A DNA stretch of 64,000 nucleotides from Icerya purchasi (lineage: Eukaryota; Arthropoda; Insecta; Hemiptera; Monophlebidae): assembly GCA_039619475.1 (NCBI GenBank), contig CM077115.1, forward strand, positions 141,000,172 through 141,064,171. The letters run 5' to 3'. Made by a program: the position numbers and the translations under genes. Positions within the stretch are counted from its first letter, which is position 1. Each line of letters begins with the position of its first letter. Below the pieces are notes generated by a model. The model saw nothing but the letters and a program-made list of their open reading frames with translations, was not told the DNA's origin and did no database searches. This document shows positions 46,656 to 58,180 of this stretch, one piece after another.

Positions 46656-47090
46656 TGTTTTCTACAAATTATTTTTAACACAAGTCGTTGTTAGCATAGA
46701 AAAAGTTTCCACGACGTTTGGCACATTTGTATAATATTAAATTCTTATTAGCTTGTTTCTTCTTTGTCGTCTTTTTGTCATTGTTGTCTATTCTGGCTGT
46801 GTTTTCGCACATCTCTCATAATTTTTTCTTTCTGGGCAATACAGCAGTAGTTGTTGTAACCTTTTTCGTTTACGTCGAGGTATAATCAAACAAATTTCTT
46901 GCTCACCAGTCCGATTTCATGAAAAAAATGTAAACTTTTTTCTTTCCGAAAAACATATTTTCGTATTAAGCAAAAAAGTTGCTCATTTTCCTTTATTATC
47001 AGAGTATTGCATAAATACGATTAAATTTCGAACCAAATAGGCATTTCGTAAGTGGTTTCCCTTGTAGATGTATAATATATGCATATATCT

Positions 47091-47124
<34 letters not shown>

Positions 47125-48457
47125 TCATATGTGTACATACATGTAATTGGGTCTTCGGAAATAGCTCTAACTGTTTTGATAAAATTCACGAAAGAGGAGT
47201 TTTTAAGGGTCTCAGAAATCGATTAGACAAGAACTCATCATCGAGAAAATTCTCCGAAAAAGCGACCCCCTCCAATGTTTGTTTTAGTGATCATCGAATT
47301 TATAGGGTTTATTGAAAAGTAAGTAAAATGCTAATTTATCATAGTAACTGAAAATAGATAAAGACATTGGTATCGTTGTTTTGTGATAAAAAATAGTATT
47401 CATTCGTTTTCATTTTTTTGGTACCGGATACACTTTAACGTAAAAATGAATGTGCAATTATATAAAAATGTGTGCATATCAATGCTAAATGTTCGGATGC
47501 TGGTGAGACTTATTAATCTATTGATTGATTCGCAAGTTCAGAATAGATCCGAGTAAAGCACGGTTTTTTTTTTTTTATATTATTAAATGAGCAATTCTTG
47601 TATACCTATGTAACTGGTTGTTCGCGGAAGTGGTTTTAACGGTTTTGGTCAAATTCGCGAATTAGTAGGTGGTTTAAGGTCCGAAAATCGATTGTTCTAG
47701 AAAATGAAGGCAAACAGAGTGTTTGTGTTGGGATCAAACTTGCATTTTGGGTTTATTCACTTATTTACAATGTTAAAAATGGGAAATTGAAATTTAGTTA
47801 TGAAATAAATTCACTTAAATATTACGCAAACTAAAACAGATTTCCAAAAATGAAAAACAGAGTAATTGTAATTTTCGTAATATGCGTATGGTTGCCGAAT
47901 GTTTAAATGTTCATGAAACGGATGACAATATACTCTGACTGATCTGCAAGGAATAAATCCGAGCAAATCTAGTTCACCATATATGTGTATATTTACGAAA
48001 TGTAATTTTTACGTCGGAGATAATACGAAAAATTATGTGACGCTTTCCTGTCGATTTAATGGAAAAGTTTTGTGAAAACTATTAATGAAATTCATGAGTT
48101 GTAACACTTGTTGTAGACAACGAATCAAAAATTGCTACGCAACCGTAGATTAAGAAATAACATGATTAATTAAAATGTACGCTTTTAAAAGAATTATAGA
48201 AGATTATCATCTGGAGGTTCGTGCTCCTTGTAGGAGATAGGATCCAAATGACATTTTAATGTCGGCGGTAATAAAAAACTTCTGCAATGAAATTTGTAAC
48301 ATTTTCGTATCTCACTTACAAGAAAATTATTTAATTTCCGAGGAATTGACGTAGTCAATTAAAACTAGCTCTTCTATTCAAATTACAGAGAATCGACATC
48401 AGGGGATCCAGGGGATGTGTTCATTCCGAAAAATAGAATTTTTTATAGGTATAATGT
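46656..48457. other. Unassigned sequence; TA microsatellite at 47093-47122
   Basis: AT-rich. Two stretches about 480 bp apart (47150-47250 and 47620-47700) share GGTTTTGGTCAAATTCGCGA-like words (left: CTGTTTTGATAAAATTCACG) and AAATCGATTAG/AAATCGATTGT, a weak direct duplication. Confidence 0.45.
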
Positions 48458-48458
48458 A

Positions 48459-48496
<38 letters not shown>

Positions 48497-48500
<4 letters not shown>

Positions 48501-49527
48501 CGGCCATTTTGGACTCGCAAGGGGTTGTGCCCCTTGACCCCTCTTGCTTTTATTTATGTCTCTTTCTCTTCTATACTTTGTATAAAATGATCAAAATTTA
48601 CAACGTAATTCTTACTATCATCAACACAAAAAGAAAAAAGCATAATCACAAAAATCCTATCCTAACATTTAACTTCCATTACATAAAATTAAGATATTGT
48701 TTCATTGCATTTTTCGTTACATAAAATTGGGACATTTTTTAATTTTATGTAACGATTGTAATATTTTAATTTTTACCGACTTCCCAAAAGTAGAAGGTTA
48801 TACGTTGTCGCATATGTTTGTTTGCGCGTAACTCACATTTATATAGACCGATTTTGCTGATTCTTTGTCCATTAGAAAGAGTACGATTCAACTTAGGTAT
48901 CCCATGTGAGTAATGATGAAAATCGGTAAACATAAATTGAGTATTCGTCAAAAAGCGTGAAAAAATGTGGGCCCTTTGGATAAATTTTTTTTCTTATTAT
49001 TTTTTATTAACACAACACAGAGGCGGTTGACATAAAATGCTATCAAACGCTTCAAATTTTTCTATAGTATAAATGTGGCAAATTCTTCGCCACTGCACAG
49101 TTCGACGCCCCGTTTTCGTTTCCACAATTTACGTTTGCGTTCGGTGGCGATTTTCGTGTTTGGAAACATAATGAATACATTTCTTATTACTGTGCAGGTT
49201 GATGAATATGAGAAGAGCTATCACAGGTAGAAAAAGCATGTAACGACTATATTGCTAATTTAATCATACCATGGAAACGCAAAAAAAAGTATTATTTATA
49301 TGTGTTGTAGTATGTTAAGTTAGTTTATTGTATAAATTATTGGTTGTACTTTTTTTTTATTATATAAAATTGGGACATTTTTTCGTTATAAAATCTAATG
49401 GGGCGGGCCTAAGAATTGCGTTGTAAATTTTGATAATTTTATACAATGAATAGGTTAGAAAGATATAGAAATGTAAGCAACAGGGATCAAGGGGCACAGC
49501 CCCTTGCGAGGCCAAAATGGCCGAGTT
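48497..49527. mobile_element. 1.03-kb TIR element embedded in TA repeats
   Basis: The left end AACTCGGCCATTTTGGACTC... and right end ...GCCAAAATGGCCGAGTT are reverse complements. Similarity runs inward through CGCAAGGGGYTGTGCCCCTT, CTTCTATACTTTGTATAAAA and CAAAATTTACAACG, about 120 bp per end. The interior has repeated TTACATAAAATTGGGACATT motifs and no transposase ORF. The left side abuts a TA microsatellite (48458-48496). Confidence 0.85.
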
Positions 49528-49783
49528 ATGTATATTTGTATATATACATATTATTTCGAATAATTAATTTTAATAAATATTTCTAGGTACTAAAAACCAA
49601 AATCTGAACGTAAGGACAACAGCAGGTTTAGGCAATATAATTGTTGTTTGTAGTTTGTCGCTAATGACACAACGAAAATTATTCCCGATTACCGGCTATG
49701 ATAGTATCCAGAAAGAAGAACTATGGGTAATAATGAAAAACTGTAATTAGCGTTTGTAATTATCCGCCACTAATCGTAACTTA

Positions 49784-49785
<2 letters not shown>

Positions 49786-49819
<34 letters not shown>

Positions 49820-49820
49820 T
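49786..49820. repeat. (TA)n microsatellite
   Basis: About 35 bp of TA repeat. Sixty-nine bp further on, an 11-bp stem hairpin (CTGATAAAACC / GGTTTTATCAG, 49889-49915) is present. Confidence 0.9.
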
Positions 49821-50199
49821 AAGATAGCGATAATAATAAATGCTACAAGGTCGCCCGTAATAACTCGCTACCGCTAACGACGGCTATTCTGATAAAACCA
49901 GGGGGGTTTTATCAGTCTCCTTGCGACTTTAATTATACAGCGTGTAAGATTTTAATAATTCCGTGCTGCTGTGCTAGCACTGAATGCTGGACCAATGAGT
50001 GAAGAAAGAAATTTTCTATTTTTTGTTCCTGCTTCAATATTTTTCGTTAATTTTATTAGTCCCCTTAAAATTTAAAAATATTGGTCCGCAAAACAGTGAT
50101 TAATTAAAAAATGAAACTTGCAACTTTCTACCCTGACGCGTACGGCTGCCAAACTTAGAAAACATCGAACAGTAGAATAAAAGAGTAAGTACATTGGCC

Positions 50200-51400
50200 G
50201 TAGAAATCAAAATGATCAAGAAGTAGTGAAAAAGGGGGTAAAGAGATGGATAGTTCTATTACAAAGAAGATTGAAAATTAAGGAAGCAAACTGTACAGGG
50301 AATATTTTTATTTCGAATAGAAGGCGAACGTTATCAGACACGAAGGCAACATCAATAAAAACGGAGATAGAAAACAATTTGTGGGTACAGGACTTGTATA
50401 CATCAGAAAGGAATAATGCTCTGCAGTTCGCGCTGCTCCAAGGCCCAGACGGAAACCGAACACATTGTGAGAAAGCATATTATTATATTCTAGCCACCGA
50501 ACTACTCTGGTCGTTAACTGATCATACATTCCAAAAGTTTCCTTGAGCTTCGTGCTGAAATTGGACGAAACAAGTTTGGGCATTTTTTCGAAATAAGAAT
50601 AACGATAAAGGAGTTCAAAATTGGCGTAGGAGCACAAAAAACGGCATTTAAGGATAATGAATAGGATGTCGTTTAATCCCGGACTGGAGGTAGAGGAACT
50701 ATTCAAGTGAACACGGAATTCACTTGGAGAAAAGAACATGCGTTGAGGATGTACATAGGAGTACAGGAGGGCAGGTTTCTTCGTTTGATAAGACATAAGG
50801 GGGAGTGAGTTAGAAAAATAATGAAGCTTCCCCGAAGGAAGGCTGTAATATGAGGGACGTTCGGATTGCGGGAACTAGAAAGCTTTTGTTATTTCCCAGA
50901 GGTGGAAAGTGGAAGTGGATCTAGAGAATGGTGAACAAAAATTTCCGCACGTTTTGAGAGTAAATTTGGCCTTGGCATTCGTTTTATTACAAGATATGAA
51001 ATTTTCAAGAGTAAATCCCCAGGACGTTTTAAACGAGGAAGAACTGTCGCTGAAGGCGTCGATACAGTCACTGTTCTACCAAATCGAGGAAGCGAGAAGA
51101 CAAGAGGATATCTTCTAGAGAGACGAATAGGCGAAGAAGAAGCAAAGAAAACAGAAGAGAGACGGAATCAGAGAATAAGTTGTTCTGATGAATATGATTG
51201 AAGAGGGAATGGATCTTGGGGAGGGTTGAATCAACCGCAGCACGAAATTTGTCTCAACCAACTTTGGTTAAGGACCATTTAGGAGTATGGAGAAGTTTTG
51301 AGATGATAACTGGGTGGGGGAAGAGGACGAAGATCGCGAAAGGAAAGAGTAATGGAAACATGTTCACTACCGACGATACGCTTAACCCATATAACGAAGA
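50200..51400 (-). mobile_element. Non-LTR retrotransposon fragment, reverse transcriptase region
   Basis: The minus frame 50796-50308 contains FSPSEFRVHLNSSSTSSPGL, then NDILFIILK and VVRWLEYNNMLSHNVFGFRL with GLG. These correspond to the RT approach motif (S.EF...L.....SSPG.D.+.Y.+L), the +E.NN+L...QFGFR.G helix. Farther upstream (51290-51200) PKWSLTKVG and DKFRAAVDSTL fit the linker between endonuclease and RT. Several stops; no active ORF. Confidence 0.68.
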
Positions 51401-51589
51401 GTAACGAGAATGAGAATGCCTTCAAGCTGTGCGTAGTGAAAAAATTATGATTCTTTGAAAAAAAAAAGTTGACTACGGAAGATGAGGAAACAGAGACAGA
51501 GATGCGATTTTTCGCTCGCGGAGAGATATCAGTAAAAGAGAAGGAGACTTTTTTTATTGTTTTATCTCCCTCTTTGGGCATGCCAGCAA

Positions 51590-52480
51590 CGGATCTTCGC
51601 CCAGAAACGACACGAGCGAAAAGAGTCCGTTAGATGCAGATTCGGTCAGTTATCGATAGAATAAAAGAACTGAGGATTGGAGTGTAACGGAGATCGACGA
51701 AAACGATAAGATATACGAAGCGCAATAAGGATTAGAGGGAGTTTAAGTGATAACAGGTCGGAGTACAAAGAAGTACGTTCGTTCACGAGGGATGGACATT
51801 CAAAGAGAGGGCAACAACTAGGGGATAGTGCGAGACGAAGACGAAAACGAAAACGAAAACGTGAGGAAGAAAGAAGAGTATGATTGAGACGTAAACGGAT
51901 AATAGAGACAACAACGGACCGGCGAAACGAAGGAAAATTGTCAAGGTCGGATAGGAAGATTAGGTTGGATGGAAAAATGAAAGAAAGATTGATTGAAAAA
52001 GGAGGAAACGTAAAAATCTGACCAAAATCTAACATGAAACTTTTTACACAGTGGGAGCAAATTGGAAGCGGAAATTTTAGTGAAATAAAAGCGGAACGAT
52101 ACAGCAATCTGAGCCAAGGAATCTGCCATTTCGATACCACCGTATGACTGGAGACCCGGAGCATATCAATGCGGATAGCATGAAGTGAGGAAAGAGTGTG
52201 AATGAGAGAGCGAATACGGAGAATAAAAAAACCAGAGGACTGAGAAGCGAAATGTGAGGAAATAGCTTTAAGAGCACACACGGAGTCAGAGATAATTAAA
52301 TATTTAGAAGAAGATCGATGAGAGGAAATACAAATTATAGAACGTAGAATACTAGCTCGGCCGTAAAGATAGTACGAAAAGATTCGGAGAAATATATGCT
52401 CGGAAGGATGGAAGAAGCTCCAACTTCTTAAAAATGGTCATGTGAGAAGGAAAACCAGATACGATATAACTATGGAATTT
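51590..52480 (-). mobile_element. Non-LTR retrotransposon fragment, RNase H to C-terminus
   Basis: A minus frame near 52370 gives SFRTIFTAELVF (catalytic Glu). The frame 52281-51646, entered near a SDSVCALKAI reading, then MADSLAQIAVSFRF near 52129 (last RNase H Asp) and a basic C-terminus follow in order. The last 180 bp (51770-51590) are about as similar to 62710-62890 as two copies of one family would be. Confidence 0.7.
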
Positions 52481-52726
52481 TCTTTATAACTGCTGTATTA
52501 GAAAGGGATTTTTGGTCGAAAGAGGAAAGTAGAATACATTGCGAGGATTGGAGGAATCTGAAAAATTTGAAAGAAAAGTAAGGGAGATTATTATAAGAAA
52601 TTGTACGGGAGATTGAACTAACAAATCTGGCCAGAGCTAAGAGAGCTGGTAATTTTCCATAATATCAACATGCGTTCAACCGTGCGATTGGAAAAGAACT
52701 AGGATAATCGTGAAAATAAGTCTCTA

Positions 52727-52775
52727 TGCGATCATACCCTTTACAGGGCGTCGAGGATTGTAAAGTTAAGCTTTT
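52727..52775 (-). repeat. Dispersed repeat, terminal fragment
   Basis: ATCATACCCTTTACAGGGCG then GTCGAGGATTGTAAAGTTAA resembles the reverse complement of the ACTTCACAATC...CCCTGTCAAGGGTATG end of the 35878-36062 repeat. Confidence 0.45.
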
Positions 52776-52799
52776 CATAATGTACAAAGCCCAACGGCA

Positions 52800-53045
52800 T
52801 ACTACTACTCTCATGTTATTATTGGTATTATTATTGCAATTGTTATTGTCTTTCCTGTTATTATTATTTTGCTTATCAGTGTATTCATGCTATTATTATC
52901 GTTGGAATTATTATTCCTACTGCTACCATTTCTGTTACTACTATCGTTGTTGTTGTTACTATTATTAATATTATTATATTATTATATTATTATTATTATT
53001 ATTATGTTTATTATTATGTTTATTATTATTGTTTTCTTCATTGTT
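52800..53045. repeat. TTA/TTG-rich low-complexity tract
   Basis: Degenerate (TTA)n/(ATT)n with the cleanest part at 52965-53030. Two overlapping Leu/Ile-rich ORFs here are artefacts of the repeat. Confidence 0.85.
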
Positions 53046-54149
53046 GGTTAATGTTCACAATTAATGATCTGAAATAAATGAATTTAAAAAAAACAACAAA
53101 AAAAACAACAAAATAAAAAACAACAAAAAAGAACAACAAAAAAAAAACGTTTTTTAAAACACGTACGGTTCAATTATCCGCAGTTTTGGCGTTAGACGAG
53201 TATTTTCTAATAAACCGATTCAGCTGACTAGACATTATTCTTACACGTCCCTGTTATAGATTTTAAAATAAAAAAGAAAAAAAACCAAAATAATCAACTG
53301 ACTAGGGGCAGGTTGATGAAAATAAGTGAACTTTTGACTAACTGCGACTAAAGTAGTAGTGTAAATTGGTCATCAATATTCGTTAGTCAGTGACTGACAG
53401 AAGTAGACACGTTGTTATTTCCGAAGTAAGAGATAAAACGTCGAACTTTCAGTCATTAATCGTTAAATGAAAGCTTTACACACTACTGTGTTGCACTTTT
53501 AGAGCATGTTGGATTTTTCGGAAATGACACTGATTTCAATGAAAAATACAGCGAATATATGCGGCGCTACATGATAATTAAAAAAATAATTAATGAACGG
53601 TGTTTTCTATTCTTAAATTAGTAAAAATGCAAACGCGGTATTGCGTGATATTTTGGATGAAAACTTTGCGAAGCATGATAAAATAATAATGTAGAATTTG
53701 GTAAGCGACGGAAACGGTACATCTACTCGTCCAAAAGAAAAGATGATAATAAAAAATAAAAAACGGGCGCCAACAATTACTTAATTAAGTTGGACGAAAT
53801 AATAATATTCCATTATATAGTATTTAAGAGATGCGTTTTAAAACGATTCAGGTAGAATTTACACCTTGCCAATTACCGGAACAATAAACGCGTGTAAAAA
53901 GAAAGAAATTACCACGATAGGAAGATTACCGAAGTTGATAATTTCTAATTAACGCAGATGGCGAAATATATATGTAGGCTCCTCCCCCTCCGCCTTCGTT
54001 TAAGCACTTTCGTGAACTTTAACAGAGTACTCTCAAATCGGCAAAGTAAATTTTAAAGCATTTTAAACACCTAGATCAGCTCTACTCCTTACGAAAAATG
54101 TTCTGAATAACTCACTGCGAAAGATGGAAATGTCGGTCACGAACCTTTT
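53046..54149. other. Unassigned sequence
   Basis: Starts with (A)n-CAAC low complexity (53085-53150), then unassigned AT-rich DNA without recognisable features. Confidence 0.5.
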
Positions 54150-54975
54150 TACTTTTTTTTAATTTTCTTTCTTGGGCAAGAACATTTACCCAGAAACAAA
54201 TAGCGAAGTCGGTTATATTTTAATCCGATCAAAAGTCTTTGATAAAAAGTAATAAATATAGCAGGAATAATTAATTTGGGAAGGAAAGGACAGGATATAA
54301 AAAGCACAATAAGGAGTAGAGGAAGCCCAAGCCTCAACATAAATAGGAATACAAAATGCTCCACAGAAAAAGAGATGAACACTGGGACAACACATGATCG
54401 GTGTCGCAAATAACTCCATTGATCAGGGGAGGGGACAGTGTGGTGGTGGGGAAATTAGGGAAAACGAAATCTGGAAGAAGGCAGCAAAGAATGGTCAAAA
54501 CGCATACGAAAATAACATCAGAACGTCGAAGAGAAGGATGCAAAAGAAAAACCATAAATATGGTGGAAGAGTAGACTGAACAGACAGCCGAAGTGAATGA
54601 TTATTAGAAAAAAGGAGGGAGCGGAAATATCCGGTACCCCATGATCTGATATGGAAGCTTTTACATATCGATAGGAGGTTAGCGGATGGAACTTTTTCAA
54701 AAAACAAAAAAGGCGAGAAGAAGCAGTAGCCGAGCCAACGAATCAGCTACTTCATTACCAAATATGCCTGAGAGGTACCCACGGCAAGTCAATGTTAATG
54801 GAATGCGGAGAGGAAAGATTATGAATGAGTGAACGTATACGGAGAACAACAAAGTGTCACACGTATGATCGGGAAGAAGAGAAGATATGGCCTGAAGAGC
54901 ACTCAAGGAATCGGAGATAATCAAAAAAATTGGAGGAAAGGTGATTCGAGGAAAACGAACCTTCACAAAGATTCT
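54150..54975 (-). mobile_element. Non-LTR retrotransposon fragment, RNase H to C-terminal motif
   Basis: Minus frame 54966-54697: PIFLIISDSLSALQAISSLL, later GYLSGIFGNEVADSLARLL, giving the middle and last catalytic Asp segments of RNase H. After a frame change SANLLSICKSFHIRSWGTGY and, near 54410, GVICDTDHVLSQCSSLFLW give the C-terminal CD.DH....CS motif. Same family and orientation as the two fragments at 50200-52480. Confidence 0.78.
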
Positions 54976-56937
54976 TGCATCAGTGGCAAAGCATCCATAT
55001 GAGCCGATTCGTTGCGGCCTCCTTTTTATAATCCTGGCTTAAAGGTCGCGCTGTTGTAATAAGTGGCGCCCGGGATTAAACAATCTCGGTACTAAATGAT
55101 TAAATTTAGTTTTACGCCTGGAATCATTCCGCATATTTTTCCAAACAAAAACAATCCTGAATTTTTTAACATCTGAAAAGCGCTGCGCAGTCACCGGCAA
55201 ACAAAAATTTGATAACTAAGAAAAGATACTTTCTCTTACTCTTCATATTGGAGAGGAATGCGTTTTTTTTTTTTTTATAAACAACAGGTTATTTATCCTC
55301 TCGCGTTCGAAGGAGAAGTATTTCACAAACTCGATATTTTTCTACTGTCAACATCAACAGCGCCTTACTACAAATTCTTCAGTTTGAAAATTCCCTACTT
55401 ACTTCGCTCCGATCGCTATGACTACAGCGAATAAAGTGGAATACGCTCGAACAAATCCTTCGCTTAAAAACAAGAAAATATTTCACGAGATTTTGCTGGT
55501 TTAAAAAGAAAAAGGCGAAGGCGGAAACAAAAATAAAAACCATTATGCAAAAAATCGAAAAAAACAAAACATTATGCAAAAAAGCGAAAAAAAAAAACAT
55601 TATGCAAAAAAGCGAAACACGTATTAGAACAGTCAGTGATGTCTCATTCTGACTTCGTGGCACCGGCAATTGAAATGCGCTGCTCGGAAATAATAAGAAT
55701 GGAGATAAATACAACCGGCTACGAATTTTCGAGATGATTTCTCTGAGAATCGTTTGTGGATAAAGTTTGATTTCGGATCATTTTCGGAGGTAATTTAAAC
55801 ATCGACCTGAAAACCCTCTGCTCGGTTAGATCTGAATTTCTACCACTCGCAATATACCTCAGTGTTTACACGTCATGTTGAAAACTTACGAGGACACATA
55901 AGTTACGAATGTACTTCATACTTCAGTTACTATAGACTTTTGTTAGCTCTTGCTAATGTAAGACCCCAATTCGTTTTTCCGCGCCGAATAATTTTTCATT
56001 TCCGTAATAAAAACTGATCCCGACTTCACACTTAAGAATTTCGTATTTTGCTTCGAAGACGGTCGATCTTAACCGGTGAATAAAGTATATTCTCTCGAGC
56101 GCATTACACGAAAATCGTAAAATATGTCTTCACTGGGTTTACCGTTGAAGAAGAGGAAATATATTTTTCCCGAATTTTCGCTAATGAATCCTTAAATAAT
56201 GCTGCTATATGAACAATCTCTGAATTACAGGTAGTTTCTCAAAATATGCATACCTTACTCTAAGAAACTTTCATTTAAATTGATATTGTCTCGCGAATAA
56301 TTTATGTGTGTACATTATCTTCAACGCAACATTAAAGCTTATTTCGTAAGTGTGCCAAAGAACGTGCTAGAGTACCGATACAAATGCACTACTTTTCACA
56401 GCTAATAAATAATTGACAAAATGCCTAAAGTTTTCAACTGATTATATGTACGGTCGTTGTTCATCTCCGTTTAACAGGTAAAATACTGCGAGGAAATTAA
56501 CGTTAACAAATAGACCGCAATTTTGCTTAAAGTAACCACGATACTATTAATGAATTGCTAGAGACCTTTGTAAGTCACTATGTTTATTATTAATCGTGAA
56601 ATGTCCATTGCGGGCAATAATTTCTAACGTAACGCGGTCAGTTCCAACGTTGGCCCATATTTTTCGCACCTAATGTTTCTCTTTTTGCTCTTCCGTTTTT
56701 TTTGTTGTTTTTTTTTCTAACCGGAAAAAAAAAGGTTTTTTATAACGAAAACTTTTAGCAGCAAAAAAATAGACAAATTTAATGTGAAATTTTAATCCGA
56801 AGAAAAATAACTACGCTTCGCGATGATGTGTTTTTTTCGCTTTTAATACGTTTCTTGAAATGTAGCAAAATATTTTGCATTTCAAATTAAACTGGACATA
56901 CGTAACATATATTTTTTTTATACCAATACAATTATTA
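54976..56937. other. Unassigned sequence; 28-bp tandem repeat at 55541-55618
   Basis: Contains three tandem copies (starts 55541, 55570, 55598) of CATTATGCAAAAAAGCGAAA followed by an A-rich spacer; the short ORF across them is not a gene. A string TGGCGCCCGGGAT at 55043 resembles a retroviral-type primer-binding site but has no LTR beside it. Confidence 0.5.
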
Positions 56938-57363
56938 ATTACAACGTAATTCTTAGGCTATCCCACCATTCGAAAAAATGTCCAAATTTTATGTAAAACG
57001 CAGAATGTCCCAATTTTATATAACGTTTGTTATACTTTATAGGAATTTTGTTATATTGTTATTTAAAAAATGTCACAATTTTATGTAACGAAATATGTAA
57101 CGAAAAATGTAACGAAACAATATCTTAATTTTATATAATGAAAGTTAAATGTTAAGATAGGATTTTTGTGGTTATGTTATTTTTTTTGTGTTGATGCCAG
57201 TAGAAATTAAATTTTGATCATTTTATACAATGTATAAAAGAGAAAGAGACAGAAATGAATGTAAATTTTGATAATTTTATACAATGTATAGAAGAGAAAG
57301 AGACAGAAATGAAAACAAGAGGGGTCAAGGGGCACAGCCCCTTGCGAGGTTAAAATGGCCCAG

Positions 57364-57365
<2 letters not shown>
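56938..57365 (-). mobile_element. AACTCGGCC TIR family, truncated copy
   Basis: The right end GGTCAAGGGGCACAGCCCCTTG...AAAATGGCCCAGTT matches the 48497-49527 element and abuts a TA microsatellite (57366-57392). The other end begins only at ACAACGTAATTCTTAGG, so the outer terminal repeat is missing. A segment of about 50 bp (ATAATTTTATACAATGTATA...) is tandemly duplicated at 57211 and 57261. Confidence 0.75.
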
Positions 57366-57392
<27 letters not shown>

Positions 57393-57397
<5 letters not shown>

Positions 57398-57879
57398 GAT
57401 AATGCCAATCTTGCTTTGTGGATCACGTGAAAATCCTGTAACGGATATCTTTAACGTATTTGCGTGTCACACTTATAGGACATCCATTTCATTTTGCGAA
57501 TGATAATTAAAGCCAAATCTTCTATAATAAAAAATATATAAGACTAGCATCTGGGTTCCAGAAGGTTTCCCTACGTTGAGGTCTGAACGATTGAGTATAT
57601 ATACGTGTATACATATATAACACGATTCTTCGGACCACGTCATGACAACATTGAAAAGACCTTTCAGATGATAATTTTCTATAATCTTTATGGGAAAGTA
57701 GTTTTTAATTGACTCCGATATTTTTAATTTCAGCTTTGCGTAGCAATTGACGATAAATTCGTGGAATTCATTAATGGCTTTCATGAAACACTTTCGTTAT
57801 ATAAAAATGTTACATCCAATTTTTTTATATCGATCCAAACGTAGAAAGCATATACTCATCTTATATATAAAACTATATA
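57393..57879. other. Unassigned sequence between TIR family copies
   Basis: No recognisable domain in the 103-aa minus ORF at 57473-57784. Confidence 0.45.
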
Positions 57880-58180
57880 TATATAACCCCGGAAATAAAA
57901 AAAAAAATATATATAACCCCGGACCCCCAGCTCTGGGTAGCTGCCCTTAGTCGGCCAAGCCCCCCCCAAAAAAAGACCCCCAGCTCCCTCACTTCTATAC
58001 TTCGTATAGAACGAGAAAAATTGATAGCGTCATTCTTTCCAACTGCGCGACAAAAAAGAAATAAATTTTTATTGAATGTCTTATTTTGGAACAAATTTTT
58101 ACGACAGAAAAAGTAGTGAGGGTCGGGCTAAGAATGGCGTTGTCATGAATACATATACATATATATATATATATATATAT
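57880..58180. mobile_element. Diverged relative of the TA-associated TIR family
   Basis: A block between two TA runs with CTTCTATACTTCGTATAGAA and GATAGCGTCATTCTT near the left, and GTCGGGCTAAGAATGGCGTTGTCAT near the right. These parallel the TTCTATACTTTGTATAAAA...ACAACGTAATTCTTA and GGCGGGCCTAAGAATTGCGTTGTAA blocks of the 48497 element. The outer sequence (CCCCGGACCCCCAGC) differs. Confidence 0.5.

Noticed and set aside
50226..50546. 106-aa plus ORF containing FALLQGPDGNRTH
   Set aside because: It is antisense to the retrotransposon RT remnant, which explains the sequence better.
51646..52281. 211-aa minus ORF as a host gene
   Set aside because: Motifs and repeat copies show it is part of a non-LTR retrotransposon (RNase H to C-terminus), read partly out of the true frame.
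52726..53051. Leu/Tyr-rich membrane-like ORFs
   Set aside because: Translations of a TTA/TTG trinucleotide tract, not a protein.
55043..55056. Lys-tRNA-type primer-binding site TGGCGCCCGGGAT
   Set aside because: No CA-ending LTR immediately before it, no polypurine tract or pol remains nearby.
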